The position numbers and the translations under genes were made by a program. Under the pieces are notes generated by a model. The model searched no databases. It was not told the origin of the DNA and was given only the letters and a program-made list of their open reading frames with translations. Positions 51,579 through 60,755 of a stretch of DNA of 60,755 bases are shown here, one piece after another (position 1 is the stretch's first letter; every line of letters begins with the position of its first letter). This DNA is from a bacterium (GTDB taxonomy: Bacteria > Chloroflexota > Dormibacteria > Aeolococcales > Aeolococcaceae): positions 1 to 60,755 of the forward strand of contig JACWAJ010000065.1 in the NCBI GenBank assembly GCA_014874355.1, read 5' to 3'.

Positions 51579-51958
51579 ACGGGTTGGCGCGGGGGGATCT
51601 GGAACTCCAGGCGCGACCAGGGGTTGATGACGATGACGACCTCGTCGTCAACGTTATCGAGTAGTGCCGCGCCATTGACCTGAAGGACCGACAGCTGCTG
51701 CCAATCGGGGTTGCGCAGCAATGCTTCGCGCATGATGTCCGGTCGCGTGAAGACCGGCAACATGACCTTCTCGACGCCGCTGGGGTCGTCGATGGTGAAG
51801 TGGAGCAGATCAGATTCGCTGCCGTGACCGGCTACCGAGGTGTCACCCGCGGGATGCCCGAGAGCGTAGATGTCGGTCTTGCCGAATTGATCCTTAACCG
51901 TGGCTGTGGCATCGGCCTGGTCGCCACGGAGTGCAATGAGGACTTCGAGGGGCTGCAT
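51575..51958 (-). CDS. SseB-like protein
   Basis: About 127 residues with the pattern of the SseB N-terminal domain: MLPVFTRPDIMREAL (usually LPVFTS), and a C-terminal VVINPWSRLEF close to the usual INPG motif. The function of SseB proteins is unclear; some link to secretion or serine sensitivity. ATG 51958 has AGGAGG 11 nt upstream; in-frame ATG at 52000 is possible. Confidence 0.65.
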   Translation of the reverse strand: MQPLEVLIALRGDQADATATVKDQFGKTDIYALGHPAGDTSVAGHGSESDLLHFTIDDPSGVEKVMLPVFTRPDIMREALLRNPDWQQLSVLQVNGAALLDNVDDEVVIVINPWSRLEFQIPPRQPV

Positions 51959-52079
51959 GGATGGTGAAACCTCCTGGGCGGACAGAACGTAGACCGGCAT
52001 AGTGCAGCATAGTGAAAGAGGATCCACTTAGGATCTGTTTGGGCGCGCTTAAAGTGCCCGACACTGCTATACAGGACGG

Positions 52080-52562
52080 GTGGACACATCCAAGAAGAGA
52101 TCGAAGCCCGACGACGGAACCCTGGCGCGCAACCGTCAGGCGTTCCACGAGTACTCGATTCTTGAGACATTCGAGGCGGGTATTGAACTGGTGGGTACCG
52201 AGGTCAAAGCCCTGCGTGCTGGGCGCGGTCATCTTCGCGAGGGCTACGTGCGGGTCGAAAACGGCCAGGCTTGGCTGGTCCAGGTCAACATTGCCGAGTA
52301 TTCGGCGGGAAATCGTGCCAACCATGAACCGCAGCGCCGGCGGCGGTTGCTACTCCATAGTCGCGAGATAGAGTACCTCGACGCGAAGGTTCGTCAGGAT
52401 GGGCTGACACTGGTCCCTCTAAGGCTATATTTCAATCACAATCGCGTCAAACTGGAGTTGGCTGTGGCTCGAGGCAAGAAGCTCTGGGACAAGCGTCAGG
52501 CTCTGGCTCAGCGTGAGGCCCAGCGTGACGCTGAGCGCGCCATGCGGGCGCAGCGGCGATGA
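52080..52562 (+). CDS. smpB: SsrA-binding protein SmpB
   Basis: A 160-residue protein that delivers tmRNA to stalled ribosomes. RNRQAFHEYSILETFEAGIELVGTEVKALR, GHLREGYVRVENGQAWL and the basic C-terminal tail (DKRQALAQREAQRDAERA) match the family. GTG 52080 has TATACA (52068-52073, with TGC before it) ending 6 nt upstream, so the mRNA may be leaderless. Its partner ssrA lies 1.9 kb downstream. Confidence 0.95.
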   Translation: MDTSKKRSKPDDGTLARNRQAFHEYSILETFEAGIELVGTEVKALRAGRGHLREGYVRVENGQAWLVQVNIAEYSAGNRANHEPQRRRRLLLHSREIEYLDAKVRQDGLTLVPLRLYFNHNRVKLELAVARGKKLWDKRQALAQREAQRDAERAMRAQRR

Positions 52563-53203
52563 ACGGTGCTGTCGAGATACCGCAGAACGCCTTGGCCTTG
52601 AAGCAGCGGCGATCCTACGGGGCAACAGTGCCGTGGCGTCAGGTGCTGGCTCTCACTTGCGCGAGTACACGGTGCCGACCCACGGCCTCTATCCTCATCA
52701 ATGGAATTGGGACTCGGCCATCTGCGCCATTGGGTGGTTCCAGCTCGATGTCGATCGTGCCTGGCGAGAACTCGAAAGCCTGCTGGCGGCACAGGACGGC
52801 GATGGCATGGTGGCGCACATCGCTTTCAATCCGACACGGCAACCTCATACCAGCCGGGCCCTGAGTGGTGGGGTGAGCGGTGTGGCGCCGACTTGCGCAA
52901 GATCTCTCCTGCATCACCCCGCCGCCCGTGGCCGCCAGCGCGCTCTTGCGGCTTCTCGATGCTGGTGGAGATGTCGAGCGTGCCCGGCCGCTGCTAGTCC
53001 TCTTGCAGCGTTGGCACGACTGGTTTCTGTCGGTGCGCGATCCCGAGCACCGCGATGAACCGGTGATCGTCCACCCCTGGGAAACGGGCCGTGACAATGC
53101 GGTGGAGTGGGATGCGGCACTGGACAGGGCGCCTGAAGCTAGCGGCGAGTTCAAACGCGTCGACACCGCATTCGTCAACGCCGCGCAGCGTCCGACTCCT
53201 TAG
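52559..53203 (+). pseudogene. Relic of a GH63-like glycoside hydrolase (mannosylglycerate hydrolase type)
   Basis: Pieces of one enzyme appear in successive frames: VEIPQNALAL, then LEAAAILRGN with YTVPTHGLYPHQWNWDSAICAIGW and DGDGMVAHIAFN, then YQPGPEWWGERC, then CITPPPVAASALLRLLDAG with VHPWETGRDNAVEWDAAL. At least three frameshifts are needed to join them, and only about the first half of the family (some 210 of about 450 residues) remains; the end runs into hflX. Such enzymes hydrolyse mannosylglycerate or glucosylglycerate, compatible solutes. The identification rests on motif memory. Confidence 0.75.
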
Positions 53204-54347
53204 GGAGTATCTCGGAGGCGAGGTGGTCAATCGCTTCGCGGAGTGCGCGCAGTCCGTCGCCCGCGCGTGCCGAGATGCGGATCGCGCCGGTCCCGGCGGT
53301 CCTTTCGAGTTCCCACACGATGTCGTCAATATCGACACCGTCCACCAGGTCGCACTTGGACGCCACCAGCAGGATGGGCTGGTCGCATTCCATCTGTGTG
53401 AGCGTCTCAAGGACGGTGCTGAGTTGTTCGCAAGCATCAGGATGAGAAACGTCGACGATGACGGCAAGCAGATGTGCTTCGCGTACCTCTTCCAGTGTCG
53501 CTGCAAAGGCATCGACCAGTTCTGTCGGCAGCGCCTGGATGAAACCGACCGTGTCGGTGAGGATGACGGAGTGCCCCGACGGCAACTCAAGCCGCCGCGA
53601 CGTTGGATCCAGCGTTGCGAAGAGCAGGTTGTCGGCGAGGACGTGAGAGTGGGTCAGGGCGTTCAGCAATGTTGACTTGCCGGCGTTGGTGTAGCCGACT
53701 AGCGCCACCGATGCCATCGGCACACCAGTGCGGGCCTTGCGCCGGGTCGCGCGCGAGCGTTGCACTTGTACGACGCGGAGGCGAAGCTTCTTGAGCTTCT
53801 GGCGGATCAGCCGGCGGTCCACCTCGATCTGCGTCTCGCCGGGGCCGCCGCGGAGACCGACCCCGCCGCGCTGGCGTTCGAGGTGGGACCAGCCGCCGGC
53901 CAGGCGGGGGAGTAGGTGTTCGAGCTGGGCCATCTCGACCTGGAGCCGGCCTTCGGCGCTGGTGGCGCGGCGAGCGAATATGGCCAGGATGACCTCGGTG
54001 CGATCGAGGACATCCGTGCCCCAAGCTTCTTGGAGATTGCGCTGCTGGCGAGGCGTGAGTTCGTCATTGACGAGGACTCCGGGTGAGTCGAGTTCGGCAA
54101 TGCGTGTAGCCAGCCGATCGACCGCGCCGCGGCCGAACAAGGTTGCTGGGTGCGGCTCGCGCAGGCGCACCATGTCGCGTTCCAGAACTCGGGTCTGCAA
54201 TGTGCGGGCCAATTCCTCGAGCTCGTCGAGTTGGATCTCGGCCTGTTCACGGTCGGCCTGACTCTGGTACGTGCCTACGAGGATGACATCGTGGAGACTC
54301 TGTCCAATACCGGATGCTGCTCCAGAGAGGCCGTTGTGGGTCGGCAT
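53175..54347 (-). CDS. hflX: GTPase HflX (ribosome-splitting factor)
   Basis: A 390-residue GTPase. N-terminal HflX domain (FGRGAVDRLATRIAELDSPGV, then GLRGGPGETQIEVDRR), G1 GYTNAGKST, DPTSRR in switch I, DTVGFIQALP (G3), ASKCDLVD (G4). It dissociates stalled 70S ribosomes. TACGCT (54354-54359) ends 6 nt before ATG and there is no Shine-Dalgarno, pointing to a leaderless mRNA. It faces tmRNA across an 84-bp gap. Confidence 0.95.
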   Translation of the reverse strand: MPTHNGLSGAASGIGQSLHDVILVGTYQSQADREQAEIQLDELEELARTLQTRVLERDMVRLREPHPATLFGRGAVDRLATRIAELDSPGVLVNDELTPRQQRNLQEAWGTDVLDRTEVILAIFARRATSAEGRLQVEMAQLEHLLPRLAGGWSHLERQRGGVGLRGGPGETQIEVDRRLIRQKLKKLRLRVVQVQRSRATRRKARTGVPMASVALVGYTNAGKSTLLNALTHSHVLADNLLFATLDPTSRRLELPSGHSVILTDTVGFIQALPTELVDAFAATLEEVREAHLLAVIVDVSHPDACEQLSTVLETLTQMECDQPILLVASKCDLVDGVDIDDIVWELERTAGTGAIRISARAGDGLRALREAIDHLASEILPKESDAARR

Positions 54348-54431
54348 GTCTCAAGCGTACCGCTGGAGTGTAACTCGGGTACGATGGGGGCATGGTCAGC
54401 TCCTAGGAGCACAGTCACCACGGACGATCAT

Positions 54432-54805
54432 GGGGGCGTATGGTTTCGACGGGGTCGTGGGTCACACGATGGCGAACCGAGCCCCGGGCTCGTAAAACCG
54501 GGAAAAATATAAGTGCGGATAGAACTGCACTTCCTATGGCTGCCTAACAGCACCTAGGAAATACGCCCAGGGCAATGCTCTGGCGTCGACCGCTCTCTCG
54601 ACTGCGGGGGGCGGAGCCGACGTTAATACCAGTGGTCTTGCCGCTCGGTGGCGCTTCAGCGCCGGGCGGGACATTCACTGAGGCTGGCCGGAGCGGAGCC
54701 TGGTCCCAGGGCGCCACGCCGGTGAGATCAATACCGGGACTACGTTCGTAGATGTCGTGCGGAACGCGGCTTCGGACCCGGGTTCGATACCCGGCGCCTC
54801 CACCA
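54432..54805 (+). ncRNA. ssrA: Transfer-messenger RNA (tmRNA)
   Basis: A 374-nt one-piece tmRNA. The acceptor stem pairs GGGGGCG (54432) with CGCCTCC (54795), including the G3-U70 pair that marks alanine charging; CCA is encoded (54803-54805). The T-arm GGGTTCGATACCC and the 5' GGTTTCGACGG region are canonical. The tag frame appears to resume at GCG 54515 and ends at TAA 54545, giving ADRTALPMAA. A 12-bp palindrome, GCTCCTAGGAGC, lies just upstream (54399-54410). Confidence 0.96.
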
Positions 54806-54832
54806 CCTGCCCGAAGATCCAAGTGTGGCAAG

Positions 54833-54859
54833 CCATAGTGTTCCAAGGATATCCATAGT
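54833..54859 (+). promoter_or_regulatory. CCATAGT repeat pair before the antitoxin gene
   Basis: CCATAGT occurs at 54833 and 54853, exactly 20 bp apart, between tmRNA and the antitoxin. Two sites on the same face of the helix suit binding by the AbrB-type antitoxin, which normally represses its own operon. A TATGCT -10-like box overlaps the second copy. Confidence 0.35.
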
Positions 54860-54879
54860 ATGCTGGGAGCATGAAGATC

Positions 54880-55134
54880 ATGAAGATACGACGATCGGGC
54901 AACAGCAACGTGGTGGCACTGCCGCACGATCTGGAGCAATTGGGCTACGCCCCAGGTGTCTCCGTCCTTGTCGATGCACTGCCTGATGGCGAACTTCGCA
55001 TCATCCCCGCGACACATCTCAGGGAACTAATCTGTGAGACAGGGAGACGTGTGATCGCCGAGAACCGGGAGGCACTGGACATCCTTGCGGAGCACGACCG
55101 TGGAGCCGGATCCGCTGTCGCTCAGGCCCAGTAG
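54880..55134 (+). CDS. AbrB/MazE-type antitoxin
   Basis: An 84-residue protein with an N-terminal SpoVT-AbrB swapped-hairpin domain (MKIRRSGNSNVVALPHDLEQLGYAPGVSVLV) and a C-terminal part (HLRELICETGRRVIAENREALDILAEHD) that would bind toxin. ATG 54880 has GGGAG at a better distance than ATG 54871. It is 10 bp before the doc relic, the usual order for AbrB-Doc modules. It appears intact although its toxin is not. Confidence 0.75.
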   Translation: MKIRRSGNSNVVALPHDLEQLGYAPGVSVLVDALPDGELRIIPATHLRELICETGRRVIAENREALDILAEHDRGAGSAVAQAQ

Positions 55135-55144
55135 AGGGCGTTTT

Positions 55145-55396
55145 GTGGACAACGGGGGAGATGAAGGGACGGTCTACCTTGGGGTTGACGATGTCCTTGA
55201 TCTTTACGCTGGCATCCTGGGCTGCACCCATGAGGCGGCCGGCGATCGGCTTCGCAGCACTGAAGGTCTGGAGGGAACTCTGGCGCGGCCTCTCCACTAT
55301 GCGCACTACACCCAGGCCGATATGGCCATGTAGGCTGCGATCCTTGCCCACGGGATTGCTGAGGGCCAGCTCTTTGTCCCCCGCCGCCTGTTATAA
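55145..55396 (+). pseudogene. Inactivated Doc/Fic-family toxin
   Basis: From GTG 55145 the frame reads VYLGVDDVLDLYAGILGC and EGLEGTLARPLHYAHY, the start of Doc (death-on-curing) proteins, which phosphorylate EF-Tu. An in-frame TAG (55331-55333) stops it, after which AAILAHGIAEGQLFV continues the family pattern. The catalytic HPFxDGNKR motif is missing: the His-Pro pair is GQ-L and the rest is lost. The toxin is therefore dead by two changes. Confidence 0.7.
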
Positions 55397-55543
55397 GGAT
55401 GCCGCCAAGGACAAGGTGTCGAGCTACATGCGCAACAACATGTGGTCGAACTGGGCGGAGGCCCACAGCCAGGCGGGCATTCTGGAGGCGCTCGCCGCCG
55501 ATGCGGGCGGGAGTCGCGCGTTCGGCGCTTTCTCGGTCGTGCG
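55397..55543. other. Degenerate stretch between toxin relic and secreted-protein ORF
   Basis: No intact gene. One frame is protein-like (KDKVSSYMRNNMWSNWAEAH then ILEALAADAGGSRAFGAFSV) but has no family match and leads into another frame, suggesting a further gene relic. Confidence 0.3.
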
Positions 55544-55945
55544 GTGGTGGCGGGTGGAACGGTCACGGGGAACTGCCTCTATCCGAACAAGGCGTATGTG
55601 GTGGTTGTCACCGCGGCTACGGCTGCTTTCCTGACGGTGGGCGTCGTCAGCCCGGATACGGTCGGCATCGCGTCGGCTGCCGTGGGGCCGTGCACCGCTA
55701 CTGTGCACAACCCGGATGGCACCAGCCAGGACTTCACCACTCCGGCGGGGCAGGAGGATCGGTCTCTCACCCTGGGGGCGGTCAAACACAACCCGGCGCT
55801 GGGCAACGTTTTCGTCTTCTCGGCCACCGCGTTTGTCGAGACCGAGGATCCGGAGTCCGGCGCATTGCTCGATGCGGGGTGCCATGTCACCACCGCAAAC
55901 AGTCCGGCTACGCAAAGTGCCGCTGCTCCCGCCCAGCCTGCGTAG
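55544..55945 (+). CDS. Probable exported protein fragment, unknown
   Basis: A frame of about 133 residues: a hydrophobic helix (AYVVVVTAATAAFLTVGVV) followed by an extracellular-type domain (PCTATVHNPDGTSQDFTTPAG to GALLDAGCHVTTANS) and an Ala/Pro/Gln tail. Two Cys could form a disulfide. A real start is hard to find; GTG 55544 is a guess and the frame is open farther upstream. It may be the C-terminal part of a broken gene. Confidence 0.4.
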   Translation: MVAGGTVTGNCLYPNKAYVVVVTAATAAFLTVGVVSPDTVGIASAAVGPCTATVHNPDGTSQDFTTPAGQEDRSLTLGAVKHNPALGNVFVFSATAFVETEDPESGALLDAGCHVTTANSPATQSAAAPAQPA

Positions 55946-55991
55946 CGGAGATTTCGTCGGTGCTGCTCGATCTGCCTCCGTTGACGGCGGG

Positions 55992-56096
55992 TCATTTACT
56001 TGGGCCTCGTCCGTGGCCGCCGTGCATGCCGCGCATCATTAGAACCATCATCACCGGGCATGCCAAGCTGATGAGAACTGGCCACAGGGCTTGCAT
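55992..56096 (-). CDS. 34-residue membrane microprotein, copper-type
   Basis: A very short frame with a perfect AGGAGG Shine-Dalgarno 8 nt before ATG. The sequence has one hydrophobic helix containing a Cys-Pro pair (LISLACPVMMVLMM) and a His/Gly/Met-rich end (MRGMHGGHGRG). Small proteins with a CPxMM helix and HGGHG tail are known next to copper exporters. The gene lies about 50 bp downstream of a CsoR-like operator on the same strand. No ATPase or chaperone gene accompanies it here. Confidence 0.6.
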   Translation of the reverse strand: MQALWPVLISLACPVMMVLMMRGMHGGHGRGPSK

Positions 56097-56147
56097 TGTT
56101 GTCACCTCCTGAGGGGGAGACGTCGGTGTTTCCCCGCCCCGCACTAT

Positions 56148-56164
56148 ATACCCCCATGGGGTAT
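56148..56164. promoter_or_regulatory. CsoR-like metal operator
   Basis: ATACCCC and GGGGTAT form a perfect inverted repeat with a CAT spacer. Such C-rich/G-rich palindromes are typical binding sites of copper-sensing CsoR repressors. On the minus strand it overlaps a TATAGT -10-like box, so a bound repressor would block the microprotein promoter. No csoR gene is in the window. Confidence 0.55.
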
Positions 56165-56218
56165 GTGTGTGGCCGGTTGTCGTTGGATGGGGATTGCACC
56201 CCGGACCGACCGCTGTGG

Positions 56219-56530
56219 TCAGGTCGGGTGGTTCGAGAGTTGGAGCAGAGCGTCGAAGTCATCGCTTGCCGATGCCTTGTTCCGCTTCTTCAAGCCGCAC
56301 CGAGTGCAGCGGTGGAGAATCGTGTATTCCCCGCCCTTGGTTTCGACCCCTACGGGTTCCATCTGCCCCTGGCAGGTTGCCTGACGATCGCCAGGATTCA
56401 CGTCGACATGTTTACTCCAGAGGCAATGGGAGCAGTGGTTGGTGTACCCGCTTCCCTTCACCTGGAGACCACACCGCTCGCATGTGAAGTCCTCTTTGGT
56501 CCGTTGGAATCGCTTTGTGTCGATGCTCAT
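56219..56530 (-). CDS. RNHCP domain protein
   Basis: A 103-residue zinc-ribbon protein. The order FTCERCGLQV, TNHCSHCLWSKHVD, PGDRQATCQGQMEP and HRCTRCG follows the RNHCP family, with the naming motif changed to TNHCS. Eight Cys/His positions could bind two zinc ions. The function is unknown. It is upstream of the metal operator, on the same strand as the microprotein, but separated by 120 bp. Confidence 0.8.
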   Translation of the reverse strand: MSIDTKRFQRTKEDFTCERCGLQVKGSGYTNHCSHCLWSKHVDVNPGDRQATCQGQMEPVGVETKGGEYTILHRCTRCGLKKRNKASASDDFDALLQLSNHPT

Positions 56531-56593
56531 ACTCGACCGCCTTGCAGGGATGTCAGTGCGTTACCAATGGCCGGGTACCTTACTCTTAGCTGC

Positions 56594-57109
56594 ATGGTGG
56601 TAAGTCACGATCGTCCCGTCCGAACTCCACGCCGTCGTCGACATGGGTTCGGGCGCTTTTTCAAGCGCTGGACAGTTCCGGTCGTCGGGGCTGTGACCCC
56701 TGCGATGCTCATCGTCGTCAACATCGCCGCGTTCATCATTCATAACCTGCAGGCGTTTAGGCTCATCGTTGCCATCCTGGCCTTCATCAGCGGTCTGATG
56801 CTCAACTCCTGGATGGCGGTTCGCGCTCTCCAGTATCTTCACAAGCGCCATCCGGACAGCGGGCTGGCGGAAGAGAGCAATCAGGAGCTTGTGATAGTTG
56901 GGGGCATGGGGATCGTCATCCTCATCTCCGCGATCACAGCGTGGTTCTGCTACCAGGGGCTTGCCAGCGACCGGGAACTGCCCAACCCCTTGACCTTCAT
57001 CGTGGGGGTGGCTTCCATCGTCTTCCCGGTTGTCTTGCGTGCGCTCTTCACCCGTGCCATTGGCCCGACCAGTGTTGCCACAACTCCCGATCCGGCGCGC
57101 CTTGTTTGA
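56594..57109 (+). CDS. Four-helix membrane protein, unknown
   Basis: About 171 residues. After a basic N-terminus (RTPRRRRHGFGRFFKRW) there are four hydrophobic helices, near 30-50, 58-80, 105-127 and 137-158. No catalytic or transport motif is seen. The frame is open far upstream, but that part is antisense to the RNHCP gene, so ATG 56594 is preferred. Overlaps the next gene by 35 bp if the latter starts at TTG 57075. Confidence 0.6.
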   Translation: MVVSHDRPVRTPRRRRHGFGRFFKRWTVPVVGAVTPAMLIVVNIAAFIIHNLQAFRLIVAILAFISGLMLNSWMAVRALQYLHKRHPDSGLAEESNQELVIVGGMGIVILISAITAWFCYQGLASDRELPNPLTFIVGVASIVFPVVLRALFTRAIGPTSVATTPDPARLV

Positions 57110-58510
57110 GCTGAGCCGGCTGATTCAGGGCGGCATGGGGATTGGTGTTTCCGGCTGGCCACTGGCGCGGGCCGTAGCCAGCCGCGGTCATCTCGGGGTT
57201 GTGTCCGGAACGGCCATTGACGCTGTGCTGGTGCGACGCCTGCAGGACGGCGACCCTGCTGGGGAATTGCGCCGTGCCATGGCGCACTTCCCGGTTTCCG
57301 CGATTGCGGAAGCGGTGCTGGAACGCTACTTCATTCCCGGGGGGCGCGACCCCAAGGCTCCATATCGGGCACTCACGATGCACTCTCATCGGGAGCAGCA
57401 CGCGGTCCAGGACCTGCTGGTGCTGGCATCGTTTGTCGAGGTCTGGCTCGCGAGGGAAGGTCACGGCGGTGCGGTTGGGATCAACCTGCTCACCAAGGTG
57501 CAGATTCCTACGGTGCCATCACTTTTCGGGGCGATGCTGGCCAGTGTGGACTGCGTCCTCATGGGCGCGGGGATTCCACGCGATATCCCCGGGATTCTCG
57601 ATACGCTGGCTGACGGGCGTGGTGTCGAGACGCAGCTCGAGCTGTCCGGTACGGGTGTGGCTGCACCGATCTTGCGTTTCGATCCCACTCGTTTCACAAC
57701 AGGGGACGCGCTCGTGCGTCCGGCCTTTTTGGCGATCGTCTCCTCGCACGTTCTGGCGACGGTGTTGAGCCGAAAGGCGACAGGGACGGTCGATGGGTTT
57801 GTGGTCGAGGCGCCGAGCGCAGGCGGGCACAACGCTCCTCCTCGCGGCCGGCCTGCGGTCTTCGACGCGATCGGACAACCCATCTACGGCGAGCGAGACA
57901 GCGTCGATCTCGCGGCGCTGGCAGCCCTTGGCCTGCCATTTTGGCTCGCGGGCGGAGTAGATACACCCGAACTATTGCGGTCGGCAATCGAAGCCGGTGC
58001 CACCGGCGCACAAGTTGGCACGCTCTTTGCCTTCTGTCGCGAGTCGGGGATGGAGCCGGCCTTACGCCACCAGGTGATCGACCTCGTGCGTTGTGGGGGG
58101 GTACACGTGCTCACGTCTTCACGGGCTTCGTCGACGGGATATCCCTTCAAGGTGGCGTCGGTCCCGGGCACGTTGTCCGAGGCGAGCGTATACGCGGCTC
58201 GCGAGCGAATATGCGATCTCGGTTACTTGCGTGAGGCCTACGTCAAGCCCAACGGCTCGATTGGCTACCGTTGCGCTGCCGAACCGCTGGACACGTACTT
58301 GGCCAAGGGCGGATCACTCGAAGACACCATGGGGCGCACCTGCTTGTGCAACGGACTGGCCGCGACCATCGGTTTAGGACAAGTGCGGCCGGGCGGTGCG
58401 ATCGAGCCCCCGATTGTCACCAGCGGGGATGGCTTGGCTGCCATAGCACGCGTACTCGGCGACCGAGAGGACTACTCGGCCGCCGATGTCATCGCGTACT
58501 TGACAGCGCC

Positions 58511-58514
<4 letters not shown>
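57075..58514 (+). CDS. Nitronate monooxygenase-like flavoprotein (long form)
   Basis: About 479 residues, a TIM-barrel FMN enzyme of the nitronate monooxygenase/2-nitropropane dioxygenase group. [21 protein letters not shown] starts the barrel, [11 protein letters not shown] and [12 protein letters not shown] with [12 protein letters not shown] bind FMN phosphate. It has a C-terminal extension with [17 protein letters not shown] seen in longer members. The start TTG 57075 ([14 protein letters not shown]) gives the family N-terminus; TTG 57102 is possible. Stop overlaps the dnaK stop (TTAG). Confidence 0.8.
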
Positions 58515-60409
<1,895 letters not shown>

Positions 60410-60755
60410 GAGGTGATGCCCTCCCTAAGGGTTGGTTACGAGATTATCTTGCCCATCTGGGCGGGTTCTCCGGTGGTGTGCCCAGCACTCCTGCGATACC
60501 CGCGTAGGCTTGGATGCTAAACGTCTCGCCTGACAGTCTGTCCTGTGCCACGCTTTCTGGGGCAGGTGTGAGTGCCCGGGGTTCTCGTTCAAGGTGATGC
60601 GAGAACCTCTCGTCGCGGTACCTGTGGTGTGAGCCAGTCCACTTAGATGCGAGACAGTGGGCCGGAGCGGAGAGGCAGCTTGTGTTGGGGTCCACGAGCG
60701 AACTATCCAGGGCTTCTGGAGCGCTGCTGGAGGCATGGGCTTTCGCCTTCAGATC
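60410..60755. other. dnaK upstream region, 346 bp, no clear gene
   Basis: An inverted repeat GGTTCTCG (60580-60587) and CGAGAACC (60600-60607) with a 12-bp gap lies about 170 bp before dnaK. A GATAAT box lies about 35 bp before it on the minus strand. No CIRCE or HAIR heat-shock operator was found. A minus-strand frame (60444-60695) has some protein-like composition but no family match. Confidence 0.4.

Noticed and set aside
56096-56593. Extended 337-residue version of the four-helix membrane protein
   Set aside because: The extra 166 residues are antisense to the RNHCP gene and cover the metal operator; their composition is not protein-like.
60444-60695. 83-codon minus-strand frame upstream of dnaK as a gene
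   Set aside because: No family match, no Shine-Dalgarno, and it covers the likely dnaK regulatory region; kept only as a note.

Overview
The window is about 60.8 kb of high-GC bacterial chromosome, almost entirely coding, with genes packed into operons whose start and stop codons overlap (ATGA or GTGA junctions). No rRNA, tRNA, CRISPR array, phage or transposase gene was seen. Gene content is housekeeping: cell wall, division, translation, protein quality control and coenzyme synthesis. Several marks point to a lineage in or near Chloroflexota/Dormibacterota rather than a familiar model phylum: a type-2 (eukaryote-like) IleRS, a membrane-anchored MurF next to an alpha/beta hydrolase, an Mpl-like ligase where murC should be, -10 elements placed right next to start codons, and a CxxC-x17-CxxC zinc-ribbon protein. 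This placement is inference; a marker-gene tree would be needed.

Layout. 1-952 (+): a lipoprotein tail and a GGDEF protein. 922-5176 (-): cupin, phosphohexomutase, ManC (GDP-mannose supply) and MetK. 5468-6057 (+): a zinc-ribbon protein and a small partner, ended by a UUCG-capped terminator. 6063-9516 (-): DedA, a relic of htpX, an acyl-CoA carboxylase beta subunit and HMG-CoA lyase. 9595-16220 (+): RNase HII, two MBL-fold hydrolases, a GNAT enzyme, a PLD-fold protein and Lon. 16234-18527: NudL (-), RNase HI (+), RNase P RNA (-) and a membrane-anchored protein (-).

18704-34683 (+) is the dcw cluster: a promoter with MraZ boxes, then mraZ, rsmH, ftsL-like, ftsI, mraY, murD, ftsW, murG, the Mpl-like ligase, murB, ddl, hydrolase, murF and ftsQ. 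No murE is present. A coiled-coil gene (+), metF (-), a zinc-type oxidoreductase (+) and a 0.78-kb non-coding stretch separate it from ftsA, ftsZ and nrdR (38260-41361). That stretch holds an inverted-repeat element and a promoter-to-terminator unit that looks like a small RNA.

41358-51578 (+) runs from a broken yggS through ileS, lspA, rluD, gmk, coaC, coaB, priA, def and fmt. After it come SseB-like (-), smpB (+), a glycoside hydrolase relic (+), hflX (-) and tmRNA (+). 54806-57109 is the most accessory part: an AbrB-type antitoxin with a broken Doc toxin, a degenerate secreted-protein ORF, a 34-residue membrane protein behind a copper-type operator, an RNHCP protein and a membrane protein. 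A nitronate monooxygenase-like gene (+) and dnaK (-) close the window.

The most notable observations are the unusual peptidoglycan ligase set, two different elements of about 180 bp bounded by perfect 18-23 bp inverted repeats, the candidate small RNA before ftsA, the copper-type microprotein with its operator, and five gene relics (htpX, yggS, GH63, doc and a secreted protein) that suggest continuing gene loss.
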